DNA of 64,000 nt from Clostridium hydrogenum (lineage in GTDB: Bacteria; Bacillota; Clostridia; Clostridiales; Clostridiaceae). Below, one piece after another: positions 26,844 to 34,739 of the stretch. The notes beneath the pieces are model-generated. The model saw only the letters and a program-made list of their open reading frames with translations, did no database searches and was not told the DNA's origin. Both the position numbers and the translations under genes were made by a program. The first letter of the stretch is position 1; each line of letters opens with the position of its first letter. The stretch is from contig NZ_JAEACT010000002.1 in assembly GCF_021432385.1 (NCBI RefSeq), positions 1,507,501-1,571,500 of the forward strand, in the 5' to 3' direction.

Positions 26844-27788
26844 ATGTTTAAAAATAGTTTGAAAAAATTTGGAATTTTTATTGCGGCTTCAATAGTTATT
26901 TTTGTAATACTTTCTTTTGTTATTAATCAAAATATAATTGATCAATATGGAACAAGAATAATTATATTGATTTGTATTAATGTAATTTTAGCATTGAGTG
27001 TAAATTTAATATTAGGTTTTACTGGACAGTTTACTATAGGGCATTCGGCATTTATGGCAATAGGTGCATATGCATCAGCAATGTTAACAATAAAGCTTAA
27101 TTTACCTTTTATTATTGCACTTCTTGGCGGTGGAATAATTGCTGGATTAATAGGTTTTATAATAGGTGTACCAACCTTAAAGTTAAAAGGAGATTATTTG
27201 GCTATTACAACATTAGGTTTTTGCCAAATAGTAGTTGTTATAATTCAAAATATTCCTCAGATTGGTGGAGCACAAGGACTTACAGGAATTCCACCAAAAA
27301 CTACATTTGCATGGACATTCTTTGCAATGATTATAACAATACTTGTAATTTATAATATAGTTCATTCGTCACAAGGTAGAGCTATGATTTCTGTCCGTGA
27401 AGATGAAATTGCAGCTGAAGCTATGGGAATTAACACAACAAAATATAAAATAATGGCCTTTGTTATTGGTTCATTTATTGCAGGAGTTGCAGGTGGGCTT
27501 TATTCTCACTATATGATGTATATTGAACCTACAACTTTTAATTTCCTTAAATCAGTTGACTTCATTACCTATGTAGTTTTAGGAGGCATTGGAAGTATAC
27601 CAGGCTGTATTGTTTCAACTGCTGTACTTACTTATCTTCCAGAAGGTCTTAGAGGTTTTGGAGATTTAAGAATGGTTATTTATCCAATACTTTTAATAGT
27701 TATAATGATTTTAAATGCAAAAGGTATGTCACCATCTAAATTATTGAAGAGAAAGACTAGAGGAGGGGATAAAAATGCCACTGCTTAA
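26844..27788 (+). CDS. livM: Branched-chain amino acid ABC permease LivM
   Basis: 314 residues from ATG 26844 (TAGGTGA upstream; GTG 26835 is an alternative). Signature segments are LILGFTGQFTIGHSAFMAIGAY and the cytoplasmic loop GRAMISVREDEIAAEAMGIN. It pairs with LivH. Its last 14 bp overlap the livG start. Confidence 0.93.
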   Translation: MFKNSLKKFGIFIAASIVIFVILSFVINQNIIDQYGTRIIILICINVILALSVNLILGFTGQFTIGHSAFMAIGAYASAMLTIKLNLPFIIALLGGGIIAGLIGFIIGVPTLKLKGDYLAITTLGFCQIVVVIIQNIPQIGGAQGLTGIPPKTTFAWTFFAMIITILVIYNIVHSSQGRAMISVREDEIAAEAMGINTTKYKIMAFVIGSFIAGVAGGLYSHYMMYIEPTTFNFLKSVDFITYVVLGGIGSIPGCIVSTAVLTYLPEGLRGFGDLRMVIYPILLIVIMILNAKGMSPSKLLKRKTRGGDKNATA

Positions 27789-28548
27789 TGCTAAAAATCT
27801 TACTATGCGCTTTGGTGGTCTTGTGGCGGTTTCAGATTTCTCTCTTGAAATTGGGGAACATGAGCTAATTGGACTTATAGGACCTAACGGTGCAGGTAAA
27901 ACAACTATATTTAATATGCTTACAGGCGTTCGTAACCCAACAGAAGGAAAAATTGAATTTGCAGGAGAAGATATTACTAATATAAAGCCTTATGAAATAA
28001 CAAAAAAGAGAATGGCAAGAACCTTTCAAAATATAAGACTTTTTAAGGAAATATCCGTGCTTGATAATGTTAAAATATCTTTTAATTTTCGTGTGAAATA
28101 TAATATAGCTGATTCAATTTTAAGATTGCCTAGATTTTTTAAAGAAGAAGAAGAAATAGAAAAGAAGGCATTAGATTTACTTAAGATTTTTAAGCTTGAT
28201 GGTAAAAAGGATGAATTAGCAGCAAACCTTCCATATGGTGAACAAAGAAGGCTTGAGATAGTAAGGGCACTTGCAGCTAGTCCGAAACTACTTTTATTAG
28301 ATGAGCCGGCAGCTGGAATGAATCCTCAGGAAACGCAGGAACTTGCTGAACTTATAAAGTGGATAAAAGATGAATTTAAAATTTCAATACTTCTTATAGA
28401 ACATGATATGAAGCTTGTTATGAGCTTATGTGAAAGAATTGTTGTTTTAGATTATGGTAAAAAAATTGCAGAAGGTGTTCCAGCAGAAATAAAAACTAAC
28501 AAACAAGTTATAGAGGCATACTTGGGAGAGGAGGACACTAATGCTTAA
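27775..28548 (+). CDS. livG: Branched-chain amino acid ABC ATPase LivG
   Basis: 257 residues. Walker A GPNGAGKT, a LivG-type extended helical insert, signature-like PYGEQRRLEIVRAL, Walker B LLLLDEPAAGMNP and switch His in LLIEHDM. It energises the importer with LivF. Overlaps livF by 8 bp. Confidence 0.94.
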   Translation: MPLLNAKNLTMRFGGLVAVSDFSLEIGEHELIGLIGPNGAGKTTIFNMLTGVRNPTEGKIEFAGEDITNIKPYEITKKRMARTFQNIRLFKEISVLDNVKISFNFRVKYNIADSILRLPRFFKEEEEIEKKALDLLKIFKLDGKKDELAANLPYGEQRRLEIVRALAASPKLLLLDEPAAGMNPQETQELAELIKWIKDEFKISILLIEHDMKLVMSLCERIVVLDYGKKIAEGVPAEIKTNKQVIEAYLGEEDTNA

Positions 28549-29245
28549 AATTAAAGATTTAAATGTATATTATGGTGCAATTCATGCTCTCAAAAATATT
28601 AACATTGAAGTAAATGAGGGAGAAATAGTTACACTTATTGGCTCAAATGGTGCGGGAAAGACATCTACACTTAGAGCTATATCGGGCTTGGTGCCTATAA
28701 AATCTGGAGAAATTAGTTTTGAGGATAAGATTATAAGTAATCTTCCAAGCTATAAAATGCCGCATTTAGGAATATCACATGTTCCAGAAGGAAGAAGGGT
28801 TTTTGCCCCTTTAACTGTAATGGAAAATCTTGAACTTGGAGCATATATAAGAAAAGATAAGGCTAGTATTGCAAAGGATTATGAAAAGGTATTTGAAAAA
28901 TTTCCTAGATTAAAAGAAAGGGCTAAGCAAGTGGCAGGTACTTTAAGTGGTGGTGAGCAGCAGATGCTTGCTATGGGTAGAGCACTTATGATTAACCCTA
29001 AAATATTACTTTTGGATGAACCATCTATGGGACTTGCACCTTTAGTTGTAAAAGATATTTTTGAGATAATCAAAGAAATAAACAAAGCTGGAACTACCGT
29101 TTTACTTGTAGAGCAAAATGCACGTATGGCTCTTTCTATTGCAGATAAAGCATATGTAATTGAAACAGGTAATATAGTAAATGAAGGAAATGCAAAAGAA
29201 CTTTTAAATAGTGATGTCATTAAAAAAGCATATTTGGGAGAGTAA
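28541..29245 (+). CDS. livF: Branched-chain amino acid ABC ATPase LivF
   Basis: 234 residues. Walker A GSNGAGKT, signature LSGGEQQMLAMGRAL, Walker B ILLLDEPSMGLAP, switch in LLVEQNA. Last gene of the operon; the stop lies 5 bp before a 192-bp palindrome. Confidence 0.94.
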   Translation: MLKIKDLNVYYGAIHALKNINIEVNEGEIVTLIGSNGAGKTSTLRAISGLVPIKSGEISFEDKIISNLPSYKMPHLGISHVPEGRRVFAPLTVMENLELGAYIRKDKASIAKDYEKVFEKFPRLKERAKQVAGTLSGGEQQMLAMGRALMINPKILLLDEPSMGLAPLVVKDIFEIIKEINKAGTTVLLVEQNARMALSIADKAYVIETGNIVNEGNAKELLNSDVIKKAYLGE

Positions 29246-29249
29246 AAAT

Positions 29250-29441
29250 ATTGCTAAGTAAGAGCATTCTGGAACATTAAATAACATCAATAAATCTAAG
29301 AGGAATATTCTCAAAATCCTAAGAACTTTCAATAACTCACTAAGGTTCAAACAGATTGAAAGTTCTAAGTCTTTTAAGAATATTCCTCTAAGATTTATAA
29401 GATATTATTTAAATTGTTCCAAAACGCTCTTACTTAGCAAT
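29250..29441. repeat. 192-bp imperfect palindrome with 16-bp perfect ends
   Basis: ATTGCTAAGTAAGAGC (29250-29265) and GCTCTTACTTAGCAAT (29426-29441) are exact inverted repeats. Interior arms also pair (GAGGAATATTCT with AGAATATTCCTC; AGAACTTTCAAT with ATTGAAAGTTCT). No ORF: a MITE-like element that could fold as one long hairpin after livF. Confidence 0.75.
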
Positions 29442-29791
29442 TACAGTGGTTTAAGGAAAAAATTCCTCCGTACCTACGGAATTTTGATAATGTGGCATGA
29501 AGAACTAGCATCATTTTACTACTCATACTAAAGGATATTTGATTTTACACTGCAATATTTTAAATTTATGTATTAAATAAGCTTAGAGGAATAGAACTCT
29601 AATGCTTTTTTTTGCATTTATGATAAAAATATCAAAAAAAGTATTATTTTTGGCACTAGTTTACATAACAAATATTATGTAAATAGCATCTAATGTAAAC
29701 CTAAAAATAAATGTAGTTTAAATTTATAATAAGACATCCTAAAAAATAATATTTTTAAGCCATTGGGGAAAAAATATTATGGGGTGATAAA
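29442..29791. other. Non-coding gap after the liv operon
   Basis: No gene. It holds a small inverted repeat AATTCC/GGAATT near 29460-29484 and a terminator at 29583. It also holds a stretch (about 29495-29555) whose reverse complement resembles 52715-52775, sharing GTGTAAAATCAAA. Confidence 0.35.
29583..29612 (+). terminator. Terminator downstream of liv operon
   Basis: TTAGAG and CTCTAA around an 8-nt loop, then TGC and eight T. Confidence 0.65.
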
Positions 29792-29959
29792 ATGAAAGAA
29801 AATGATAAAGAACTTGAAAATAAAATAATGAGATTAAGTATGATGAGTATGATGTTAAATCCCCAAAATTCGGCTAACTTATATTCTCCAATATTATTTA
29901 AAGGACTATATGATGAGCTTAATGGAGAAAATGAGGATGGTGATAAAAGGAAAGAGTGA
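29792..29959 (+). CDS. Small conserved-looking 55-residue protein
   Basis: Begins MKENDKELENKIMRLSMMSMMLNP with GGGGTGA 4 bp upstream and ends with a charged tail. It has no membrane segment or known domain. Its TGA overlaps a GTG of the metallophosphoesterase gene, implying co-translation. Too short for confident family assignment. Confidence 0.55.
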   Translation: MKENDKELENKIMRLSMMSMMLNPQNSANLYSPILFKGLYDELNGENEDGDKRKE

Positions 29960-29967
29960 ATAAAATA

Positions 29968-30930
29968 ATGACACAGCAAAAGAAAAAAAATATAAATAAG
30001 CTTTTAAAAATATTAATTTGCTGTATTTTATCTTTAAATTTAGTTGGATACACTAATTCTTTAGTAAAACCAAAATTGAAATTTAAGGAAAGTGGAACTT
30101 TTAAAATTGTTCAATTTACAGATATCCATGAAAAGGTTCCACTCAATGTAAAAACACTAGAACTTATGAATAAGGTTTTAGATGAAGAAAAACCAGACTT
30201 TGTTATTTTAACTGGCGATAATATAGACGGAAGATACTGCTCTTTTAAGGATACAAAAAAAGTTATACGAGAAATTGTTAGACCTATGGAAGATAGGAAA
30301 ATTTATTGGGCAGCGGTTCTTGGTAATCATGATAATGAAAGCAATAATTTTAGTAGGGAAGCAATGATGAAATTATATAAAAAATATAAATATAATATAG
30401 ACTGTTCTTACAATTATAATATACTCGTAAATAATTCTAATAACACTGATCCAATTTTTAATATGTATATGCTTGATTCTGGAACTTATGCACTTGGAGG
30501 CTATGGTTTTATAAGTAGTGATCAAATCAATTGGTATACAAAAACTTCTATGAGTCTTAAAGGAAATATACCAGCAATAATGTTTTTTCATATACCAATA
30601 CAAGAATATAAAAATTCTTCTTCAAAAACTGTACTCAGTGGAGAAAGAAATGAGGAAGAGTGCACTCAAATTTTAAATACAGGATTATTCAATAAAATTT
30701 TAGAAATGGGAGATGTAAAGGCAATATTTGTAGGTCATGATCACACAAATGATTATATTACAATAAAAAACAAAATAGCCTTAGGGTATGGAAGATGTAC
30801 AGGATACGATGCGCCTTCAAATATAGACTTTGAAAGAGGTGCTAGAGTATTTCTTATAAGGGAACGAAATCCAAGTGCTATAAAAACCTGGATTAGAAAG
30901 TTGAATGATAAAACTAATGAACTGGAATAA
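29968..30930 (+). CDS. Secreted or membrane-anchored metallophosphoesterase
   Basis: 320 residues from ATG 29968; GTG 29956 overlapping the previous stop is an alternative. A hydrophobic N-terminal helix is followed by a calcineurin-like phosphoesterase with all motifs: DIH (QFTDIHEK), GD (LTGDNID), GNHD (LGNHDNE), H in FFHIP and GHDH (VGHDHTND). It binds two metals and cleaves phosphoesters, probably outside the membrane. The signal ends LNLVGYTNS, like a lipobox whose Cys is Tyr, so it may be a membrane-anchored former lipoprotein. Confidence 0.85.
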   Translation: MTQQKKKNINKLLKILICCILSLNLVGYTNSLVKPKLKFKESGTFKIVQFTDIHEKVPLNVKTLELMNKVLDEEKPDFVILTGDNIDGRYCSFKDTKKVIREIVRPMEDRKIYWAAVLGNHDNESNNFSREAMMKLYKKYKYNIDCSYNYNILVNNSNNTDPIFNMYMLDSGTYALGGYGFISSDQINWYTKTSMSLKGNIPAIMFFHIPIQEYKNSSSKTVLSGERNEEECTQILNTGLFNKILEMGDVKAIFVGHDHTNDYITIKNKIALGYGRCTGYDAPSNIDFERGARVFLIRERNPSAIKTWIRKLNDKTNELE

Positions 30931-31070
30931 AAAAAATTTTAAGATTCCTCAGATATTTTTTTAAAAATACATATAAGAAATAGTAGACACAATTAATAAT
31001 TAACTTTGTAAGTAACTAATATGTTTTTGGATTAAGAAGATTATTATTTTTAGTAATTTTAAATCCGACT

Positions 31071-31108
31071 AAGCTGTATGCAAATCAAAAATGCGTGCGG
31101 CTTTTTTG
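31071..31108 (+). terminator. Terminator of metallophosphoesterase gene
   Basis: AAGCTGTATGC pairs with GCGTGCGGCTT partly by G-U wobble, then six T. Confidence 0.75.
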
Positions 31109-31196
31109 TTATGAAAAAGTTATAAGGAAGGAGGAAAGTTAAAATTTTTAAAATTGTAAAAAAAAGTTTTAATCAAAATTAAAGGGGGAGAAACAA

Positions 31197-31757
31197 ATGG
31201 AATTGTTGAAAATTAATTTTAATGCAAAGCACTATAGTTATAAGGCAGAAGATAAAATTGGAAGGAGCATTTATGAACAAATAAAGGATAAAGAAAACAT
31301 AGTTATTTTATGTATAGGAACAAACAAGGTAAACGGAGATTCACTTGGACCAACTGTAGGTACATTTTTAGAAGAAAATAATATTTCAAATGTATATGGA
31401 ACTCTTGAAAATCCTGTTGATGCAATTAACTTAAAAGAAAAAATTAATGAAATCAAATCTCAATATGATAATCCATATATAATTGCTATTGATGCAGCTG
31501 TGTACATCAGCATATCAAATTTAATAGGAAAACCTGAAGCTTTAAAAACTATACTGGTAGACAGTAAGTCAATGACCGCAAGATCATGGGATAAAAAAAA
31601 TGCTGTTACTGTTGGCAACTTAAGCATAACTGGCATTGTGGAATATGGAAGTTACTATAACTTTCAAAAAAGAATGGAAAGCTCCGATTTGGGGATGATT
31701 TACAATATGTCAAAGATTATTGCTAAATCACTTATAAGAGCGTTAAATCAATTGTAA
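31197..31757 (+). CDS. yyaC: YyaC-family spore protein (DUF1256)
   Basis: 186 residues with GGGGGAG upstream. YyaC/GPR-like fold segments: IVILCIGTNKVNGDSLGPTVGTFL and IIAIDAAV, then the VGNLSITGIVEYG loop. The family is related to the germination protease Gpr and is found in spore formers. It is followed at once by a divergent paralogue, which is unusual. Confidence 0.9.
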   Translation: MELLKINFNAKHYSYKAEDKIGRSIYEQIKDKENIVILCIGTNKVNGDSLGPTVGTFLEENNISNVYGTLENPVDAINLKEKINEIKSQYDNPYIIAIDAAVYISISNLIGKPEALKTILVDSKSMTARSWDKKNAVTVGNLSITGIVEYGSYYNFQKRMESSDLGMIYNMSKIIAKSLIRALNQL

Positions 31758-31837
31758 TAATCGTATGATTAGTTTTTGTAAAATAAATATACATTATAAT
31801 TTTACGAAAACAATTATTTACAAGGAGAATTATATAA

Positions 31838-31891
31838 ATGGCCGCATACAAGTATTTTATATGCGGCCGTACTTTAAATTTTGGAGGATGA
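31838..31891 (+). CDS. Possible 17-codon leader peptide with GC-rich hairpin
   Basis: AAGGAG, 10 bp, ATG, then the peptide MAAYKYFICGRTLNFGG. The stop lies 5 bp before the second YyaC gene and the ribosome binding site of that gene is inside this frame. GGCCGCATA (31840-31848) and TATGCGGCC (31860-31868) form an unusually GC-rich hairpin within it. It looks like a translational-coupling or attenuation leader. Not proven. Confidence 0.4.
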   Translation: MAAYKYFICGRTLNFGG

Positions 31892-31896
31892 ATAAT

Positions 31897-32433
31897 ATGG
31901 TAAATAATAGATATGAAAAAATTAATAGTAATGATGAGCACGCTGAAATAAAAATTGGTGAGTTCATAATAAAAAATATAAACTGTATAAAAAATTCAAA
32001 GCAAATAGTTATTTTATGTATAGGGTCTAATAATATCGACGGCGAATTTTTAGCACCTTTAGTTGAAAGATTCTTAAAAGAAAATAAAAAACCGCTTACA
32101 TCTACAAGAGTAATTTTAACATCGGATAGAAAAAATGTGATAAAAAATATAATTAGGATAAAATCAAGATATAATGATCCATTTATAATTGTTATCGCTT
32201 CTGAGGTTGGAAATAGTAAGGATGTAGGTAAAATAATTTTAAAAAAGGATCCAGTACCATCACAATTACTTCAAAATATAAGGGTTGGTAATATTGCAAT
32301 AAGTGCAATAGTAAATGATGAGGATTATGACAATGATTGTGATTTTTATGTTCAAATGCAAACAGCAAAATTGGTATTAGTTTATAAAATAGCAAAAGTA
32401 ATTTCAAAAGGCTTAGAATTTGGATTAAATTAA
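31897..32433 (+). CDS. Divergent YyaC-like protein
   Basis: 178 residues from ATG 31897, with GGAGG at 31883. It shares IVILCIGSNNIDGEFLAPLVERFL and the VGNIAISAIV loop with its neighbour. The aspartate region is altered (IIVIASEVGN in place of IIAIDAAVY), which may mean loss of the original activity. It is a tandem paralogue, probably spore-related. Confidence 0.75.
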   Translation: MVNNRYEKINSNDEHAEIKIGEFIIKNINCIKNSKQIVILCIGSNNIDGEFLAPLVERFLKENKKPLTSTRVILTSDRKNVIKNIIRIKSRYNDPFIIVIASEVGNSKDVGKIILKKDPVPSQLLQNIRVGNIAISAIVNDEDYDNDCDFYVQMQTAKLVLVYKIAKVISKGLEFGLN

Positions 32434-32444
32434 TTTAAGAAAAG

Positions 32445-32480
32445 TTACAGGAGGATATAAAAACCTTCTGTAATTTTTTT
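32445..32480 (+). terminator. Terminator after YyaC pair
   Basis: TTACAGGAGG pairs with CCTTCTGTAA, then seven T. Confidence 0.85.
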
Positions 32481-32589
32481 GTATTAATGCAAATAAACAC
32501 TTTAAAAATTAAAGCTATTTTAATCAAATTAAAGTTGAAAAAATATAATATTTTATCGCAAAAAGCTAGGAAAATAGCGGGTTTTATGA

Positions 32590-32618
32590 TATAATAGAAG
32601 TGTAAGAACAAATGTTCT
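32590..32618 (+). promoter_or_regulatory. Promoter -10 and LexA box of YdjM-like gene
   Basis: TATAAT (32590-32595) is followed by AGAACAAATGTTCT (32605-32618), a 14-bp perfect palindrome fitting GAAC-N4-GTTC. The box overlaps the expected transcription start. YdjM of E. coli is itself a LexA target, which supports the call. Confidence 0.75.
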
Positions 32619-32644
32619 ACGACTAAATATAAAGGAGTTTTATT

Positions 32645-33244
32645 ATGACAGGAAAAACACATATGAGTATAGGACTTGCAGCTTCGGCAACTGTGCTTTC
32701 TGTAAATAAAGCATCACCAGAAATTATAGTAACAGGTTTAGCTCTCGGGTTAATTGGTGCTTTAGCACCAGATATTGATATTAAAACTAGTAAAATAAGT
32801 GATTTTAGTAGTAAAGTTATTATTAATACCGTACTTATATCTCTAATTGCTATATTTATATTTTATAAGGCCGGTATTCCAATAAATAATATAAAGATTA
32901 ATTATAAACCAAGTGACAAAATAACATATGGTTTAGTTGTACTTAGCACGTCTATTTTATTTAGTAAATTAACTAAACACAGAAGCTTTTCTCATAGCTT
33001 ATTAGGACTAATATTATTTTCTTTAGGGGTAAGATTTGTTATAGGAAATATGTTTATATATTTTTCGTTAGGTTTTATTTCGCATATGTTTTCAGATATG
33101 CTTACTAACAATGGAATTCAGCTTATCTATCCAATTAAAAAAAAGTTCTCCTTAAAATTTGTACATACAGGATCATTTTTAGATAATTTAATAGGTATGT
33201 TAGCATTAGCACTATGCTTATATATAACGGTTAAAAGGTTTTAA
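32645..33244 (+). CDS. YdjM-family membrane-bound metal-dependent hydrolase
   Basis: 199 residues, about four to five membrane helices. Family motifs: MTGKTHMSIGLAAS at the start, LAPDID, HRSFSHSLLG and FISHMFSDMLT, the His/Asp metal ligands. AAAGGAG upstream. Its promoter carries a LexA box, so it is likely an SOS gene; biochemical function is not known. Confidence 0.88.
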   Translation: MTGKTHMSIGLAASATVLSVNKASPEIIVTGLALGLIGALAPDIDIKTSKISDFSSKVIINTVLISLIAIFIFYKAGIPINNIKINYKPSDKITYGLVVLSTSILFSKLTKHRSFSHSLLGLILFSLGVRFVIGNMFIYFSLGFISHMFSDMLTNNGIQLIYPIKKKFSLKFVHTGSFLDNLIGMLALALCLYITVKRF

Positions 33245-33403
33245 GGCATCTTAAATAAAATAACAATTGTTTGTATAAAAAACAACATATTATGAAAAGA
33301 TATATGTAATTGACAATTATATGCCAGAGTGATTTAATTAAGTTAATGGTAATAACTGTAAAAGTGAATGCGTTATTTTTGCATTGATTTAAGGAGGATT
33401 AAG

Positions 33404-34678
33404 ATGGAAGGACTTAGAGATTTAATGATTGTTTTTTTACATATCCTAACGGAAACTGTTTTTGTTTTTTCTTTGTATTATTTAGGTATTTCTTTTTTTG
33501 GGCTTTACAAAAAAAAGAGCTTGCACTCATTTAAGCCTCAAAAAAGATTTGCGTTAGTAGTAGCTGCACATAATGAAGAAGTAGTCATTAATGATATACT
33601 AAGTAGTTTAAATAGCCTAGACTATCCTAAAAATTTGTATGATATATTTGTAATTGCGGATAATTGTACTGATCATACCGCTCAAAAATCAATGGAAACA
33701 GGTGCTTTAGTTTATAAAAGGGTAGATAATAAAAAAAAGGGAAAAGGATATGCTTTAGAATGGATGTTCCATAAAATTTCACAAATGAATAAAAAGTACG
33801 ATGCAGTATGCATTTTTGATGCTGACAATCTTGTTTCTAAAAATTTTTTAAATGAAATGAATAAAAAGCTTTGTGAAGGCTGTAAAGTAATTCAAGGATA
33901 TTTGGATAGTAAAAATCCTAGAGATACTTGGATTACAGGAAGTTATTCTATAACTTTTTGGGCAAATAATAGAATGGCGCAACTTTCAAGAAATAATTTA
34001 GGAATTTCAAGTCAATTAGGAGGCACAGGATGTTGCATAGACATTGATATTCTAAAAAAACTCGGTTGGGAGGCAACTTGCCTAACAGAAGATTTAGAAT
34101 TTACATGTAAATTAATAGCTAATGGCTATAAGGTTGATTTTGCTTATGATGCAATTGTATATGATGAAAAGCCGCTTACATTAGCTCAATCTTGGAGACA
34201 AAGGAAAAGATGGATGCAAGGTTTCGCAGATGTATGCAGTAGATATTTCTTTAAACTTTTAAAAAGAGGGGTTAAAGAAAGAAGTTTTACAGCAATTGAT
34301 TGTGCGCTATATACTATTCAACCAATTTTATTTATTTTATTTGGCATAGCAACTTTAGTTGGTGCGGCTAATTTTTGTCTAGGATCTTATGATTATGTGA
34401 GTAATTTTAATTATAATGCATATTCAGCAGATACTAATGTATACAATATAATTACATTTGTAGTCGCTGCACTAATTTACTTATATGTGCCAGTTTTATT
34501 AATTTTTGAAAATAAATTTGATTTTAAAATATTAATTTATTATATAATAATGCCATTATATGTGATAACATGGTTGCCAATTTGTATAGAGGCAATTTTT
34601 AGTAGCGATAATAAGGAGTGGAGTCACACACTTCATACTAGGAGTGTAAATATTAATGATTTGGAGAAGAATCGTTGA
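33404..34678 (+). CDS. Processive family 2 glycosyltransferase, membrane-bound
   Basis: 424 residues from ATG 33404 (GGAGGATT upstream). One N-terminal membrane helix, then a GT-A domain: VVAAHNEE, FVIADNCTDHT, the DADN metal site, TEDLEF acid and QRKRWMQG (QxxRW) product-binding motif. Two or more C-terminal helices follow. This is the BcsA/HasA-like architecture for making an extracellular polysaccharide or glycolipid. No partner biosynthesis genes are adjacent. A fragment of a palindromic repeat lies just upstream (33243-33275). Confidence 0.9.
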   Translation: MEGLRDLMIVFLHILTETVFVFSLYYLGISFFGLYKKKSLHSFKPQKRFALVVAAHNEEVVINDILSSLNSLDYPKNLYDIFVIADNCTDHTAQKSMETGALVYKRVDNKKKGKGYALEWMFHKISQMNKKYDAVCIFDADNLVSKNFLNEMNKKLCEGCKVIQGYLDSKNPRDTWITGSYSITFWANNRMAQLSRNNLGISSQLGGTGCCIDIDILKKLGWEATCLTEDLEFTCKLIANGYKVDFAYDAIVYDEKPLTLAQSWRQRKRWMQGFADVCSRYFFKLLKRGVKERSFTAIDCALYTIQPILFILFGIATLVGAANFCLGSYDYVSNFNYNAYSADTNVYNIITFVVAALIYLYVPVLLIFENKFDFKILIYYIIMPLYVITWLPICIEAIFSSDNKEWSHTLHTRSVNINDLEKNR

Positions 34679-34701
34679 ATTTAAATGGTATATATAACTA
34701 A

Positions 34702-34738
34702 ATTGCAAAGGACATCATCTCCTTTGCAATTTTATTTT
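34702..34738. terminator. Bidirectional terminator
   Basis: ATTGCAAAGG and CCTTTGCAAT around 9 nt, T-rich to the right. It is shared by two convergent genes. Confidence 0.85.
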
Positions 34739-34739
34739 G

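Noticed and set aside
30373..30603. Antisense and alternate-frame ORFs, such as those inside the metallophosphoesterase, livJ, thlA and McrB-like genes
   Set aside because: They lie wholly within strongly supported genes, have no family pattern and are rich in unlikely residue runs.
31765..31896. Longer N terminus for the second YyaC-like protein
   Set aside because: The added residues have no family similarity, and ATG 31897 has GGAGG upstream.
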